Positions 44,167-52,755 of a stretch of 64,000 nucleotides of DNA are shown one piece after another. The first letter of the stretch is position 1. Each line of letters begins with the position of its first letter. This DNA is from Pseudomonas bohemica. Its GTDB lineage: Bacteria > Pseudomonadota > Gammaproteobacteria > Pseudomonadales > Pseudomonadaceae. The notes below the pieces were generated by a model. The model did no database searches. It was not told the origin of the DNA and worked only from the letters and a program-made list of their open reading frames with translations. The translations under genes and the position numbers were made by a program. The DNA is taken from positions 1 through 64,000 of the forward strand of contig NZ_NKHL01000098.1 of the NCBI RefSeq assembly GCF_002934685.1. Direction: 5' to 3'.

Positions 44167-44934
44167 ATGGCTAACGTGCGCTCCCTGTTCGGCACTCAGT
44201 CCGCGAGAGCCAAGCGTTCTCTGGCGCCACTTGTGGCCATTATTGGGTCCGACGGCGCTGGAAAAACCACAGTGGCCGAGCACTTATGCTCGGCTTGGGC
44301 AAGCGAGGGCGCTGCCTATGCATACCTGGGATTGGGCACTGGGGCCATAGGGCTGAAAATTCAGGCCTGGCCGTTGATTGGGCCCGCCGTCAGTCGAAGA
44401 TTGGCGGCCAAGGCGACGCAGGCTCGTACCAAAGGCGAGAAAATCCCCGGGGTCTTCACGGCGTTGATCATCTACGGCTTCTCGCTGCTGCGTGTCCGTC
44501 GTTTCAATCAGATGCAAGCTCTACGTAACGGGGCCTCAGTCGTCATTTGCGACAGGTATCCCCAGGTAGATGTGCCGGGGTTCTACGATGGCCCCGGTCT
44601 CAATGCATCAACACCTTCCGGCCGCGTTACGGCATGGCTGGCGAAGCGGGAGTTTGCCCTTTACCAGCAGATGGTCAGCCATCTGCCGACGCTGGTCATT
44701 CGATTGAACATCGACACTGAAACGGCATTTTCCCGTAAGCCCGACCACAACCTTTCATTGCTGCGACAGAAGGTACAAGCGACATCTTCGCTACGTTTCA
44801 ATAACGCGAAAATCATCGACGTGGATGCCAGCCAGCCGCTAGAGCGTGTGCAGGCCATATGCGCCCAACTGATACGTCAGTTGCTCACCAATCAGCAAAG
44901 CGATCTCACCCAAACGCCAAAGCACAATATTTGA
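44167..44934 (+). CDS. thymidylate-kinase-like P-loop protein, copy 2
   Basis: 255-residue paralogue of the preceding protein, sharing the Walker A (G27-S-D-G-A-G-K-T34), V-I-C-D-R-Y-P-Q-V, D-G-P-G-L and E-T-A-F-S-R-K-P-D-H blocks. The shared R-K-P-D-H and D-G-P-G-L blocks are outside the usual thymidylate kinase core and mark a distinct subfamily. Only seven bases separate the genes, and AGGGG precedes the ATG at 44167, so the two are probably translated together and may form a heterodimer or act in sequence. Confidence 0.7.
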   Translation: MANVRSLFGTQSARAKRSLAPLVAIIGSDGAGKTTVAEHLCSAWASEGAAYAYLGLGTGAIGLKIQAWPLIGPAVSRRLAAKATQARTKGEKIPGVFTALIIYGFSLLRVRRFNQMQALRNGASVVICDRYPQVDVPGFYDGPGLNASTPSGRVTAWLAKREFALYQQMVSHLPTLVIRLNIDTETAFSRKPDHNLSLLRQKVQATSSLRFNNAKIIDVDASQPLERVQAICAQLIRQLLTNQQSDLTQTPKHNI

Positions 44935-45039
44935 AGCGTTCAGACGCGCTTTATCTCAATGACCCCGCGTCGTTGCATCACAGGGTTCGGTGCCTGAAGG
45001 TCTGCCGCGCTCACGCAGAGCGTTTTAATCGAGGATGTT

Positions 45040-46788
45040 ATGAAAGCTAAAGTCTCGCCACCTGCTACACCGAACCGAACAGGTTGGGCGCACCTGGGCT
45101 GGGCCTACCTGTTTTTTTGGTATTTCTCGGGGGTCACACAGCTTCTCATCATTCGAGCCGGCGTTGCAGGCTGGAAGGGGATGATCCAGGCGTCGATGGT
45201 CACGCTACTGTGGCTGGTTCCCCTGATCCTGTTTCCGGCCCGTGCGAGGATCCTGTCGGGTGTAATCGGTCTTGTTCTCTGGGCGTCCTCATTGACGGGG
45301 CTGGGTTATTTCCTGATCTACGGGCAGGAGTTTTCTCAAAGCGTGATTTTCATCATGTTCGACTCGAACATGCAGGAGTCGACCGAGTACCTGGGGCATT
45401 ATTTTTCCTGGTCGATCGTGGCAGCGATCGTTGCGTACAGCTTGGGCGGCCTGCTGTTGTGGACGCGGGTCAAGCCGGTGTATTTGCCCCGCAAGGCGCT
45501 TGTTACATGCTGCGTTCTGTTCATCGCTGTGGGTGTTGCCTTCAATGCGATCAATCAATACCGCAAGCGTGCGACCATTCAGCTGGCTGCGGCAAAATTC
45601 GAAGAAAACATCGAAGCAGCGGCTCTTTGGCAGATGGTGGTCGGCTATCACCAGTATCGTCAGCAACTCGCCGAAATGTCGAAGATGATGGCGACCCAGG
45701 CGCAAATACCTCCGCTGAAAAACCTCACCGATGTCCATGCGGGACAGCGCTCCACACTGGTATTGGTTATTGGCGAATCAACGAACCGGGAGCGTATGAG
45801 TCTCTACGGTTACGATCGCCCAACGACGCCGAATCTGGATCAACTGCGTGGCCAGTTGCAGGTATTCAACCAAGTCGTAGCGCCGCGTCCCTACACGATC
45901 GAGACGCTCCAGCAACTGCTGACATTTGCAGACGAAGAGCATCCGGATCGCTACCTGAGTACCCCAACGTTGATCAGCGTGATGAAGCAGGCCGGTTACA
46001 AGACGTTCTGGATTACCAACCAGCAGACCATGACCAAGCGCAACACGATGCTGACGCTATTTTCCCAGCAGGCGGATGAGCAGACATATCTGAACAATAA
46101 CCGCGATCAGAACGAAACCAGTCAGTACGATGGGGATGTGCTCGATCCGTTCTCCAAAGTGCTGGAGGACGACGCGCCACGCAAACTGATCGTGGTTCAC
46201 CTGTTGGGCACGCACATGAGCTACAAGTATCGCTATCCGCCGACTTACGATTACTTCAAGGATCGTGTTGGTGTGCCAGCAAATGTCACTGAAGGCCAGC
46301 TGGCTGTCTATAACAGCTACGACAACGCGGTGCGTTACAACGACTATGTCGTCTCTTCGCTGATCAAGCGTTTTAGCGACACGGATCCCAACGGTTTCCT
46401 GCTCTACCTTTCCGATCACGGCGAATCGGTATACGACCCAGTAGCACCGCAGGTGTTGGGGCGTAATGAGGCAGCGCCCACCCGGCCGATGTACACGGTG
46501 CCCTTCATCGTTTGGAAGTCACCCAGCTGGAAAGCAGCACAGGGGACGACCCTTGAGCCAGCAGACTATCTGGCACGCCCCTACAGTACATCGCATTTCA
46601 TTCACACCTGGACTGATCTGGCAGGGTTACGTTTTGATGAGTTCGAGCCAAATAGAAGCATCGCTAATGCAGGATATAAGCCTGAACCTCTGTTGATCGG
46701 CAATCCGCACAGTCCTGGCAGTCTGAGGGACTTCAGTCAGCTTCCTGCCACACCCGTGCAAAGCGTCGTTGCACAAGGCGTACAGTAG
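45040..46788 (+). CDS. phosphoethanolamine-transferase-like membrane enzyme
   Basis: 582-residue inner-membrane protein of the EptA/CptA (sulfatase-fold) family. About five N-terminal helices (20-175) lead to a periplasmic alkaline-phosphatase-like domain with G245-E-S-T248-N-R, where Thr248 is the expected nucleophile, R-x-S-L-Y-G-Y, T-H-M-S and L-S-D-H-G-E-S. Such enzymes move phosphoethanolamine (or phosphoglycerol) from a phospholipid to lipid A, heptose or a glycan. As last gene of the lipid operon it probably decorates that lipid on the periplasmic side. AGGA precedes the ATG. Confidence 0.82.
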   Translation: MKAKVSPPATPNRTGWAHLGWAYLFFWYFSGVTQLLIIRAGVAGWKGMIQASMVTLLWLVPLILFPARARILSGVIGLVLWASSLTGLGYFLIYGQEFSQSVIFIMFDSNMQESTEYLGHYFSWSIVAAIVAYSLGGLLLWTRVKPVYLPRKALVTCCVLFIAVGVAFNAINQYRKRATIQLAAAKFEENIEAAALWQMVVGYHQYRQQLAEMSKMMATQAQIPPLKNLTDVHAGQRSTLVLVIGESTNRERMSLYGYDRPTTPNLDQLRGQLQVFNQVVAPRPYTIETLQQLLTFADEEHPDRYLSTPTLISVMKQAGYKTFWITNQQTMTKRNTMLTLFSQQADEQTYLNNNRDQNETSQYDGDVLDPFSKVLEDDAPRKLIVVHLLGTHMSYKYRYPPTYDYFKDRVGVPANVTEGQLAVYNSYDNAVRYNDYVVSSLIKRFSDTDPNGFLLYLSDHGESVYDPVAPQVLGRNEAAPTRPMYTVPFIVWKSPSWKAAQGTTLEPADYLARPYSTSHFIHTWTDLAGLRFDEFEPNRSIANAGYKPEPLLIGNPHSPGSLRDFSQLPATPVQSVVAQGVQ

Positions 46789-46851
46789 GAGAGATGAGAG
46801 GTTCTCGGCACTGAATCTGACGGTAGAGAAGACAGCGCTGCTGTGGCGCAG

Positions 46852-47082
46852 TCACTCTTCTAAAAGCGTTTGCAGCATCCAGCATAGGATGAGCAGAGTG
46901 CCGACTGCAGCAACAGGATTCTTCAGAGGGGGTCGCTGCGTCATCCCGCGAGCAGTCGCCCATAGTTCCTGGAAGCGCAGCCAGAGGGATGAAGTGTCCA
47001 AGAGCGCAAGATGTCCTGAAGAAAAAAGCGGGCGCGATTGGAGCATTGTCAGGTTGCCCAGGGCACTAGCGGGAAAATCCAT
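46852..47082 (-). CDS. possible small membrane protein
   Basis: A 76-codon frame whose last 30 residues, from an internal Met, form one hydrophobic segment (N-P-V-A-A-V-G-T-L-L-I-L-C-W-M-L) after a basic stretch, like a single-pass small membrane protein. There is no good ribosome site at either ATG. Apart from this the gap 46789-47179 holds nothing recognisable. Confidence 0.25.
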   Translation of the reverse strand: MDFPASALGNLTMLQSRPLFSSGHLALLDTSSLWLRFQELWATARGMTQRPPLKNPVAAVGTLLILCWMLQTLLEE

Positions 47083-47179
47083 AACAAAATAGGCCCTTTG
47101 AGGTAAAGAAACTCGGCGAATGCGGCTTAAACCGGTAACCTATGCGACTGTTTTTTTGTATTCCGCCGAGGTAACACCC

Positions 47180-48523
47180 GTGTTCTCCCAATTCGCCCTG
47201 CACGAACGCCTGCTCAAAGCCGTGGCCGAACTCAATTTCGTCGAGCCTACGCCTGTGCAAACAGCGGCCATTCCGCTGGCGCTGGAAGGACGCGATCTGC
47301 GGGTGACGGCGCAAACCGGCAGTGGCAAGACCGCCGCTTTCGTACTCCCGATGCTCAATCGCCTGATCGGCCCGGCCAAGGTTCGTGTCGATATTCGTGC
47401 GCTGATCCTGCTGCCGACCCGCGAGCTGGCGCAGCAGACCCTCAAGGAAGTCGAGCGCTTTTCCCAGTTCACTTTCATCAAGGCCGGCCTGATCACTGGC
47501 GGCGAGGACTTCAAGGTTCAAGCCGCCATGCTGCGCAAGGTGCCGGATATCCTGATCGGCACGCCGGGTCGTCTGCTGGAGCAGCTGAACGCCGGCAACC
47601 TGGACCTCAAGCACGTTGAACTGCTGGTGCTCGACGAAGCCGACCGCATGTTGGACATGGGCTTTGCCGAAGACGTCGAGCGTCTGGCCAACGAGTGCGC
47701 CAATCGTCAGCAGACCATGCTGTTCTCTGCGACCACCGGTGGTTCGGGCTTGCGCGAGATGATCGGCAAAGTGCTGAAAGACCCGCAGCACCTGCAGGTC
47801 AACAGCGTCAGCGAGCTGGCCGAAGGCACGCGTCAGCAGATCATCACTGCCGACCACAACGTGCATAAGGAGCAGGTCCTGCATTGGCTGCTGGCCAACG
47901 AAACCTACAAGAAAGCCATTATCTTCACCAACACCCGCGCCATGGCCGACCGTATCTATGGCCGTCTGGTGGCGCTGGAATACAAGACGTTCGTGCTGCA
48001 TGGCGAGAAGGATCAGAAGGATCGCAAGCTGGCGATCGATCGTTTGAAGCAGGGCGGGGTGAAAATTCTGGTGGCGACCGATGTCGCGGCTCGCGGTCTT
48101 GACGTTGATGGCCTGGACATGGTCATCAACTTCGACATGCCACGCACCGGCGACGATTACGTCCACCGCATCGGTCGCACTGGCCGTGCCGGCGCCGAGG
48201 GCTTGGCGATCTCGCTGATCACCCACGGCGACTGGAACCTGATGTCGAGCATCGAGCGTTACCTGAAGCAGAAGTTCGAACGCCGCACCATCAAGGAAGT
48301 GAAGGGCACCTATACCGGGCCGAAGAAGGTCAAGGCCTCGGGCAAGGCGGTTGGCGTGAAGAAGAAAAAGTCCGACGCCAAGGGTGTCGACAAGAAGAAA
48401 ACCGCCGCCAAAGGCCCGACCAAGCGCAAGACGGTGAACCGTCCGAAGGCTGAGTCGCTGGTGAGCCAGGATGGTTTGGCGCCGCTGAAGAAGCGCGTTA
48501 CTCGGCCTCCAGTCTCTGAGTAG
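47180..48523 (+). CDS. DEAD-box ATP-dependent RNA helicase (RhlE/SrmB-like)
   Basis: 447-residue DEAD-box helicase. Q motif F-V-E-P-T-P-V-Q, A44-Q-T-G-S-G-K-T51, D152-E-A-D155, S-A-T and H-R-I-G-R-T-G-R are all present. The tail after about 375 is highly basic and Lys/Ala-rich (K-K-K-K, K-K-K-T-A-A-K), typical of RNA-binding extensions in these helicases. I chose the GTG at 47180, which has GAGGTAA at a proper distance and gives the family N-terminus F-S-Q-F-A-L. Roles in ribosome assembly and mRNA decay, often cold-linked, are known for relatives. Confidence 0.9.
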   Translation: MFSQFALHERLLKAVAELNFVEPTPVQTAAIPLALEGRDLRVTAQTGSGKTAAFVLPMLNRLIGPAKVRVDIRALILLPTRELAQQTLKEVERFSQFTFIKAGLITGGEDFKVQAAMLRKVPDILIGTPGRLLEQLNAGNLDLKHVELLVLDEADRMLDMGFAEDVERLANECANRQQTMLFSATTGGSGLREMIGKVLKDPQHLQVNSVSELAEGTRQQIITADHNVHKEQVLHWLLANETYKKAIIFTNTRAMADRIYGRLVALEYKTFVLHGEKDQKDRKLAIDRLKQGGVKILVATDVAARGLDVDGLDMVINFDMPRTGDDYVHRIGRTGRAGAEGLAISLITHGDWNLMSSIERYLKQKFERRTIKEVKGTYTGPKKVKASGKAVGVKKKKSDAKGVDKKKTAAKGPTKRKTVNRPKAESLVSQDGLAPLKKRVTRPPVSE

Positions 48524-48534
48524 ACAGCAATCTT

Positions 48535-48612
48535 TGGAGGAGCGCGCTTGAGGTCCGTCAGGTCAATATTTCGCAACTGACAGAATGCAATCGCGGGCCA
48601 GCGCGCTCCTAC
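48535..48612. repeat. REP inverted pair
   Basis: GGAGGAGCGCGCTTG is mirrored by GCCAGCGCGCTCCTAC, with inner GTCAGGT and ACTGACAG segments. It fills the gap between two convergent genes. Confidence 0.7.
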
Positions 48613-48626
48613 ATAGCTACATCCGG

Positions 48627-48902
48627 TTACTCCTGCGCATTCTTCGCCGCCTCATCCATCTCCTTCATACGCTGATCGATCAACTGGCATTTGTCGGGCA
48701 CGTCCTTGGCAGCCGTTTCCAGCTGCATGTCTTTTATCTCCTGATTCAATTCCTTGGCCTTGGCCGGATTCTGCTGCGTCAGCTTTTGCACTTCCTGGGC
48801 GAGCTGCTCGCGTTTGGCTTCGGCCTCTTCGGGCGTGCAACCCCAGGCGGACATAGCGGCGAGCAGCGTCAGCGCGGCAGTGATGCTCATCAGGGTTTTC
48901 AT
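48627..48902 (-). CDS. small secreted helical protein
   Basis: 91-residue protein with a signal peptide (M-K-T-L-M-S-I-T-A-A-L-T-L-L-A-A-M-S-A-W) running into G-C-T. The cysteine could be a lipobox (A-W-G-C) but is not a clear one. The mature part is strongly charged and helical (E-E-A-E-A-K-R-E-Q-L, E-L-N-Q-E-I-K) with a second Cys, likely a coiled coil. AGAGG precedes the ATG at 48902. The type is common in Pseudomonas; its function is unknown. Confidence 0.65.
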   Translation of the reverse strand: MKTLMSITAALTLLAAMSAWGCTPEEAEAKREQLAQEVQKLTQQNPAKAKELNQEIKDMQLETAAKDVPDKCQLIDQRMKEMDEAAKNAQE

Positions 48903-49095
48903 GGTTGCCTCTGTTTTCATTTGCGGGCTTGTTGAAATGGAGGGGCAGGTGTCGGCAAAAGTTCAGCATTCGACCACTGGGCCAGCGGGCTGAACGGCTA
49001 ACGGCGCGGCCGGTCACACCTGATGAGCACCAGGCCCGACGACCGGACGTCGCGGGTTGCAATCCCCACTTCGCCCCGCTGCTGGAGGTAGGAAT

Positions 49096-49503
49096 ATGTC
49101 GAACAAATATGATTGGGACCTGATCGAGCGTCTGCTACACGAAGTACAGAACGGCGCCGATAAAACGTTCGCCCCACGTAAATACGCCGAAGAACATGCG
49201 GCGACCAAAGCACAGGCCGGAGAAAGCGTCGAAAGTCTGGATGCGCTGAAAATGAGTGCGGCCGATCTGGAAGCGCTGCTGCTCAAACGCGGCTTCATCG
49301 AGTCGCGGCCGGAAGAAGAAGGCGGCAATGGCGAGAATTTCATTCTGACCCCGCGCGGGTCGAGCCTGCTGGCGATGATCGACAGCAGCATTCCTGGTAA
49401 TGCTCCGCCGCGTCAGGTGCTGGACGATCAGACCGATGCGCTGGATCCGAATACCTTCGATACGGTGTCGTCCAAGGCGCAGGTGGCTCCAGGCGCCATC
49501 TGA
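49096..49503 (+). CDS. hypothetical protein, DUF2513/winged-helix-like
   Basis: 135-residue cytoplasmic protein starting with W-D-L-I-E-R-L-L-H-E-V, then K-M-S-A-A-D-L-E-A-L-L-L-K-R-G-F-I and F-I-L-T-P-R-G, a pattern of a winged-helix fold as in DUF2513-like proteins. GGAGG lies 11 bases before the ATG. The C-terminal 35 residues look disordered (Asp/Pro/Ser-rich). DNA binding is suggested by the fold only; no regulated gene is evident. Confidence 0.6.
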   Translation: MSNKYDWDLIERLLHEVQNGADKTFAPRKYAEEHAATKAQAGESVESLDALKMSAADLEALLLKRGFIESRPEEEGGNGENFILTPRGSSLLAMIDSSIPGNAPPRQVLDDQTDALDPNTFDTVSSKAQVAPGAI

Positions 49504-49521
49504 TCCCGGTGTCATTTGAAT

Positions 49522-49607
49522 GGTAGGAGCGCGCCCGCGAAGGCGGTTGATCAAACACATTCATATCAACCGATCTGCCGCATTCGCGGGCAAGCGCGCT
49601 CTTACAA
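49522..49607. repeat. REP inverted pair
   Basis: GGTAGGAGCGCGCCCGCGAA is mirrored by TTCGCGGGCAAGCGCGCTCTTAC, with an inner GGTTGAT/ATCAACC stem. One of the best-preserved pairs in the window. Confidence 0.85.
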
Positions 49608-49641
49608 AGACGCGTGTTCCCGGCTGGCTTTCAACGGCGTT

Positions 49642-50514
49642 TCAAGGCGCCTTCTTTACCCCTTTCAGACAACTCAAGTTCGTAAAGTCCTGACGCACAT
49701 CCGCGATCTTCTCCAACAATTTCTGCCGCTGCTCAAGCGAGCTCTGCGCCATCAAGTCAGTGATCAGCGAAATCGCCGCCTGTTCGGTATGGTCGTACGC
49801 CTGGCGATATTCCGGGGTCCAGAAGGTCTGCCGGTCCTGTAGCAACTTCGTGATTTTCTGATCGAATTCCGGCGCCTGCCGCTGCTTGACGGCGCTGAGC
49901 AACAGCGCCTGCCAGTGCGCGCGGTTGTCGATCCATAGACGGTTCTGTTCGCCCAGCGATGTCGACCATTGCATCACACGCTCTTTCTGTGTCGGACTGA
50001 GTTTGCCGATCCACGGGTTCAGGCGCTTTTCCATGCGTTGAGCGCGGTCCTTGATCTGCCGATCCAGTGGCTGGTCGACGAAATCCGATTCGTGCTCGCT
50101 CATGTCCTTGGCAAACGCGGCTTGCATCTCCGCCACTTGCCGATCATCGAGCTGGCGTAGCAACTGGACCGCGGAGGGGGTGATTTCCCGGGAGATGGTG
50201 GCGATGGCCTGACGGGCTTCGGCGGTGCGCGCCTTGAGTTGGGTTTCATTGACCTGATTAGTTTCGACCATGCCCTGCAGCCGATCGAGCCAGCTCAAAT
50301 AGCTGGGGATCTGCGTCGTGCAATGCCAGCTCAAATGCTCCTTGAGACGCTCATCCAGCCAATCCTTCTGCGAGGCGTTCATGTCCAGATAGTCGCCGAG
50401 CGACCAGGGAATGATCAAATCCAGATGCCGGTAAGTCAGACCAATCTGGCTGCAACCTGTCAGCAACATCAGGCTCAGCCACAGTGAAGTGCAGGTCCTT
50501 AACACAATACCCAT
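49642..50514 (-). CDS. DUF6279 family lipoprotein
   Basis: 290-residue lipoprotein: an N-terminal signal with lipobox L-T-G-C21, then a helical body beginning Y-R-H-L-D-L-I-I-P-W, typical of the DUF6279 proteins of Pseudomonas and relatives. The protein is charged and all-helical with W-L-D-x-R and Q-x-x-W repeats. It should be anchored in the outer or inner membrane facing the periplasm; its role is unknown. AAGGAG precedes the ATG. Confidence 0.8.
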   Translation of the reverse strand: MGIVLRTCTSLWLSLMLLTGCSQIGLTYRHLDLIIPWSLGDYLDMNASQKDWLDERLKEHLSWHCTTQIPSYLSWLDRLQGMVETNQVNETQLKARTAEARQAIATISREITPSAVQLLRQLDDRQVAEMQAAFAKDMSEHESDFVDQPLDRQIKDRAQRMEKRLNPWIGKLSPTQKERVMQWSTSLGEQNRLWIDNRAHWQALLLSAVKQRQAPEFDQKITKLLQDRQTFWTPEYRQAYDHTEQAAISLITDLMAQSSLEQRQKLLEKIADVRQDFTNLSCLKGVKKAP

Positions 50515-50577
50515 GACAGCTCCTTGCCGGTTCGTCTCCCAGGTATAGAGCGAGCCAGGTCAAGGCGGTTCAGCCGA

Positions 50578-51330
50578 TCAGAAGAACGAGCGCACGATCT
50601 TCAGCGTCACGGCGCTTTCGCACTGGGTGTTGTGCCCGCTGTAGGCACTGCAATCGGCACCGGTAAGGCTCGAGCCGCTGTACATCAGGTTCATGTCCAT
50701 GCCCAGCCACGGGCGCGAGATATTGAACGACCAGTCGTTGTAGGCGCTGACCACGCCGCCGCCGTCGATGACTGACGGTGTTTCGAGCTGGTGATTGCCG
50801 TATTGCATGCGCAGGTCCAGCCCCAGCGGAACGAGGCCACCGAGACCGCCCAGATCGAGAAACAACGTGCTGTCCTGACGTCCTGCGTCGGTGCTGACCG
50901 CTGTGCCGATGCGGCTGTCGAAGATGCGAAAACCGGCGTACAGCTCATGGCTGTCGATCTGATTGGTGTTGGGGTAGCTGTAGCGAATAACCCCCAGCTC
51001 ATAGCCCAGGGTCTTGTCGAACGGCTTCTTGAAGCCCAGGTAGGAATCGACTTCGAGCGAGGTGTCCGGCGCAAGCCCGGCGCTGGGCGACCATTGCCCG
51101 AAATAGAAACCGCTCTCATGGGTAAGGTCCAGCCCGCCGTGGAAGTTGGTATCGCCACTGCTTGGCGTCACCAGGCCCTGGGCCATGGTACGGCTCGGCG
51201 TGGTGCTGACCTTGAGACTGAAGTCCCCCAACTCCCGCTCCAGAACCTGAGCGCTGGCGGATTGGTACACGAGCATCGCGCCGATCAGCAGCGCGCCGGA
51301 ACAGCGTGTAAAACAGCGAGCATTAGGCAT
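50578..51330 (-). CDS. TorF family putative porin
   Basis: 250-residue secreted protein with a signal peptide cleaved after S-A-S-A near 27. The mature part shows the Gcw_chp/TorF pattern: S-x-R-x-x-x-Q-G near 48, G-G-L-D-L near 65, F-Y-F-G-x-W, and alternating aromatic beta strands ending in Phe, so it is probably an outer-membrane barrel. Members are annotated by homology only; substrates are unknown. It stands 63 bases upstream of the DUF6279 lipoprotein gene in the same direction and may be co-transcribed with it. Confidence 0.8.
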   Translation of the reverse strand: MPNARCFTRCSGALLIGAMLVYQSASAQVLERELGDFSLKVSTTPSRTMAQGLVTPSSGDTNFHGGLDLTHESGFYFGQWSPSAGLAPDTSLEVDSYLGFKKPFDKTLGYELGVIRYSYPNTNQIDSHELYAGFRIFDSRIGTAVSTDAGRQDSTLFLDLGGLGGLVPLGLDLRMQYGNHQLETPSVIDGGGVVSAYNDWSFNISRPWLGMDMNLMYSGSSLTGADCSAYSGHNTQCESAVTLKIVRSFF

Positions 51331-51442
51331 GCTTCACTCCTTTCAGATTCAGAGGAGTGGATCGAAGGTGTCATATCGAAATGCCAAAAGGCTCGATAGG
51401 AACCGCGAGCTAGAGCCTCGCAAGCATACCGGCGAATGCCGT

Positions 51443-51469
51443 CATGAATCGACCGCTGGTCGATTCATG
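51443..51469. repeat. perfect 12-bp hairpin after a lipoprotein gene
   Basis: CATGAATCGACC and GGTCGATTCATG form a perfect inverted repeat with a three-base loop, 23 bases past the stop of the lipoprotein gene at 51492. No T-run follows on the minus strand, so it may be an mRNA-stabilising or Rho-assisted end rather than a classic terminator. Confidence 0.6.
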
Positions 51470-51491
51470 GCAGAAAAATTGAACTTCGCGA

Positions 51492-51977
51492 TCAGTTGTT
51501 CTGCGAAATCAACTTGTTGACGACAATCAGCGCTTGAGAAAACGACGGGTAGCCGCTCCGGGCGACGTCAAGTTCATCGTATTTGGCACGGTATGCCCGG
51601 GCCTGTTCCTGATCCACCGGGCCCGACAATTGCGCGAGCAAAGCGATGGCCAGCGGGTATCTGTGATCGGCCGACTCCTGCAGCAGGTCGTGCACCCTGG
51701 AGCCTTCCGTATTCAGACGCAGCAACAGCACGGCTTGGTAGAACTGGGCCTCGCCGGTCTGATCATGTTGTGCGGCGCGGGTCAGCAAAGCGCTCGCCAG
51801 CTCATAGCTCTCCTGGCGACGCTCGTTGATGATCCATTTGGCTTGCAGCATGTCGTTCTGATAGAGCAGGTAATCGGTCCGACAGCTACTGCCTGGTGTC
51901 GAGGTGTCGCAGCCGTGCGTCGCACAACCACCCAGGCCAAGGCAGAGCAGGGCGCCGAAAAACATCCATTTGTTCAT
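51492..51977 (-). CDS. small lipoprotein, helical repeat-like
   Basis: 161-residue lipoprotein with lipobox L-G-G-C18. The mature part has three more cysteines near its N-terminus (H-G-C, S-C-R) and then helical segments with A-L-L-T-R-A-A and Y-P-L-A-I-A-L-L-A, reminiscent of Sel1/TPR-like repeats, but too few for a firm call. Function unknown. The ATG is preceded by GGAAA. Confidence 0.65.
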   Translation of the reverse strand: MNKWMFFGALLCLGLGGCATHGCDTSTPGSSCRTDYLLYQNDMLQAKWIINERRQESYELASALLTRAAQHDQTGEAQFYQAVLLLRLNTEGSRVHDLLQESADHRYPLAIALLAQLSGPVDQEQARAYRAKYDELDVARSGYPSFSQALIVVNKLISQNN

Positions 51978-52175
51978 ATCGGGTTTCCGCAGAGACGTCT
52001 GGTCATTCAGGGCATCGTCCGGTCTGTCGCGTGTCGCAGCCCATTCAGGACGAGCGGCTATGTCGAGACAGTAAAGCAGAGGTTTGCAGAAGCGGGCTTA
52101 ATGAGTCAGGGAGCGATGGACCTGGCGCCTTGTGATCAAAGCGCCTGGGATGTCGACCGCGGAGGCGGGGAAAAA

Positions 52176-52355
52176 TTACTTTTTACCGAGGGAGATCTGT
52201 TTCGAGGCGCCAAAGGTCTGACCGCTTACGCCTTTGGCGATCTGCTGGATCTCGCCGCCGGATTTCAGGAAAGCTGCAATTTGTACGTTGATCGAATCGC
52301 TGGTCTCAACGGCTGGAGCTGGCTTGGCTTTCGAGTTGGATGCTTTTACGCGCAT
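52176..52355 (-). CDS. small conserved Pseudomonas protein
   Basis: 59-residue cytoplasmic protein: a basic Lys/Ser/Pro-rich start, then D-S-I-N-V-Q-I-A-A-F-L-K-S-G-G-E-I-Q and a glycine/lysine-rich end. I recognise this layout from short uncharacterised proteins repeated across Pseudomonas genomes. The ATG at 52355 gives the usual start; a longer frame to 52427 adds an unrelated hydrophobic segment. The ribosome site is weak. Confidence 0.6.
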   Translation of the reverse strand: MRVKASNSKAKPAPAVETSDSINVQIAAFLKSGGEIQQIAKGVSGQTFGASKQISLGKK

Positions 52356-52755
52356 GGCTGCTATTAACCTATATAAAATTAATACGGCCGGCCATCTTAT
52401 CGGAATTCGTGGGAAATTGCTTGGCAATCATCCGAGCGGTTCGCTAATTATCCATTCGACACCGCAGGCCGATTAATCCCTGCGACGCAAAGCCTTTCGC
52501 GCGGATATCGGCTAAATGCCTGTTTTAATTGCCAAGTCCCGCGCCGATTGTGGCGTAATTTCTTCAGGAATATCCTTCGGCGTCTCCCTGTTCACCTGAC
52601 GAATGGCGCTGATGTCGCCTGCGTCTGGCAGGCTGCCATCGCCAAAAGCCTGATTTTCAAGGCTTGCACGCAAGCCACGCCACGCCTCCACGCGCGACCG
52701 GCAATGAGCGCGCAAACTCGGGTAGAATGCCGCCCACGCAATGAGGGAATTGGAC
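52356..52755. other. intergenic region with promoter of the CvfB-like gene
   Basis: 400 bases. A TAGAAT box at about 52723, 30 bases before the CvfB-like start, is a likely -10 element. A minus-strand frame (52512-52757) runs through the region but starts inside the next gene's start codon and has no ribosome site, so it is not called. Confidence 0.45.
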
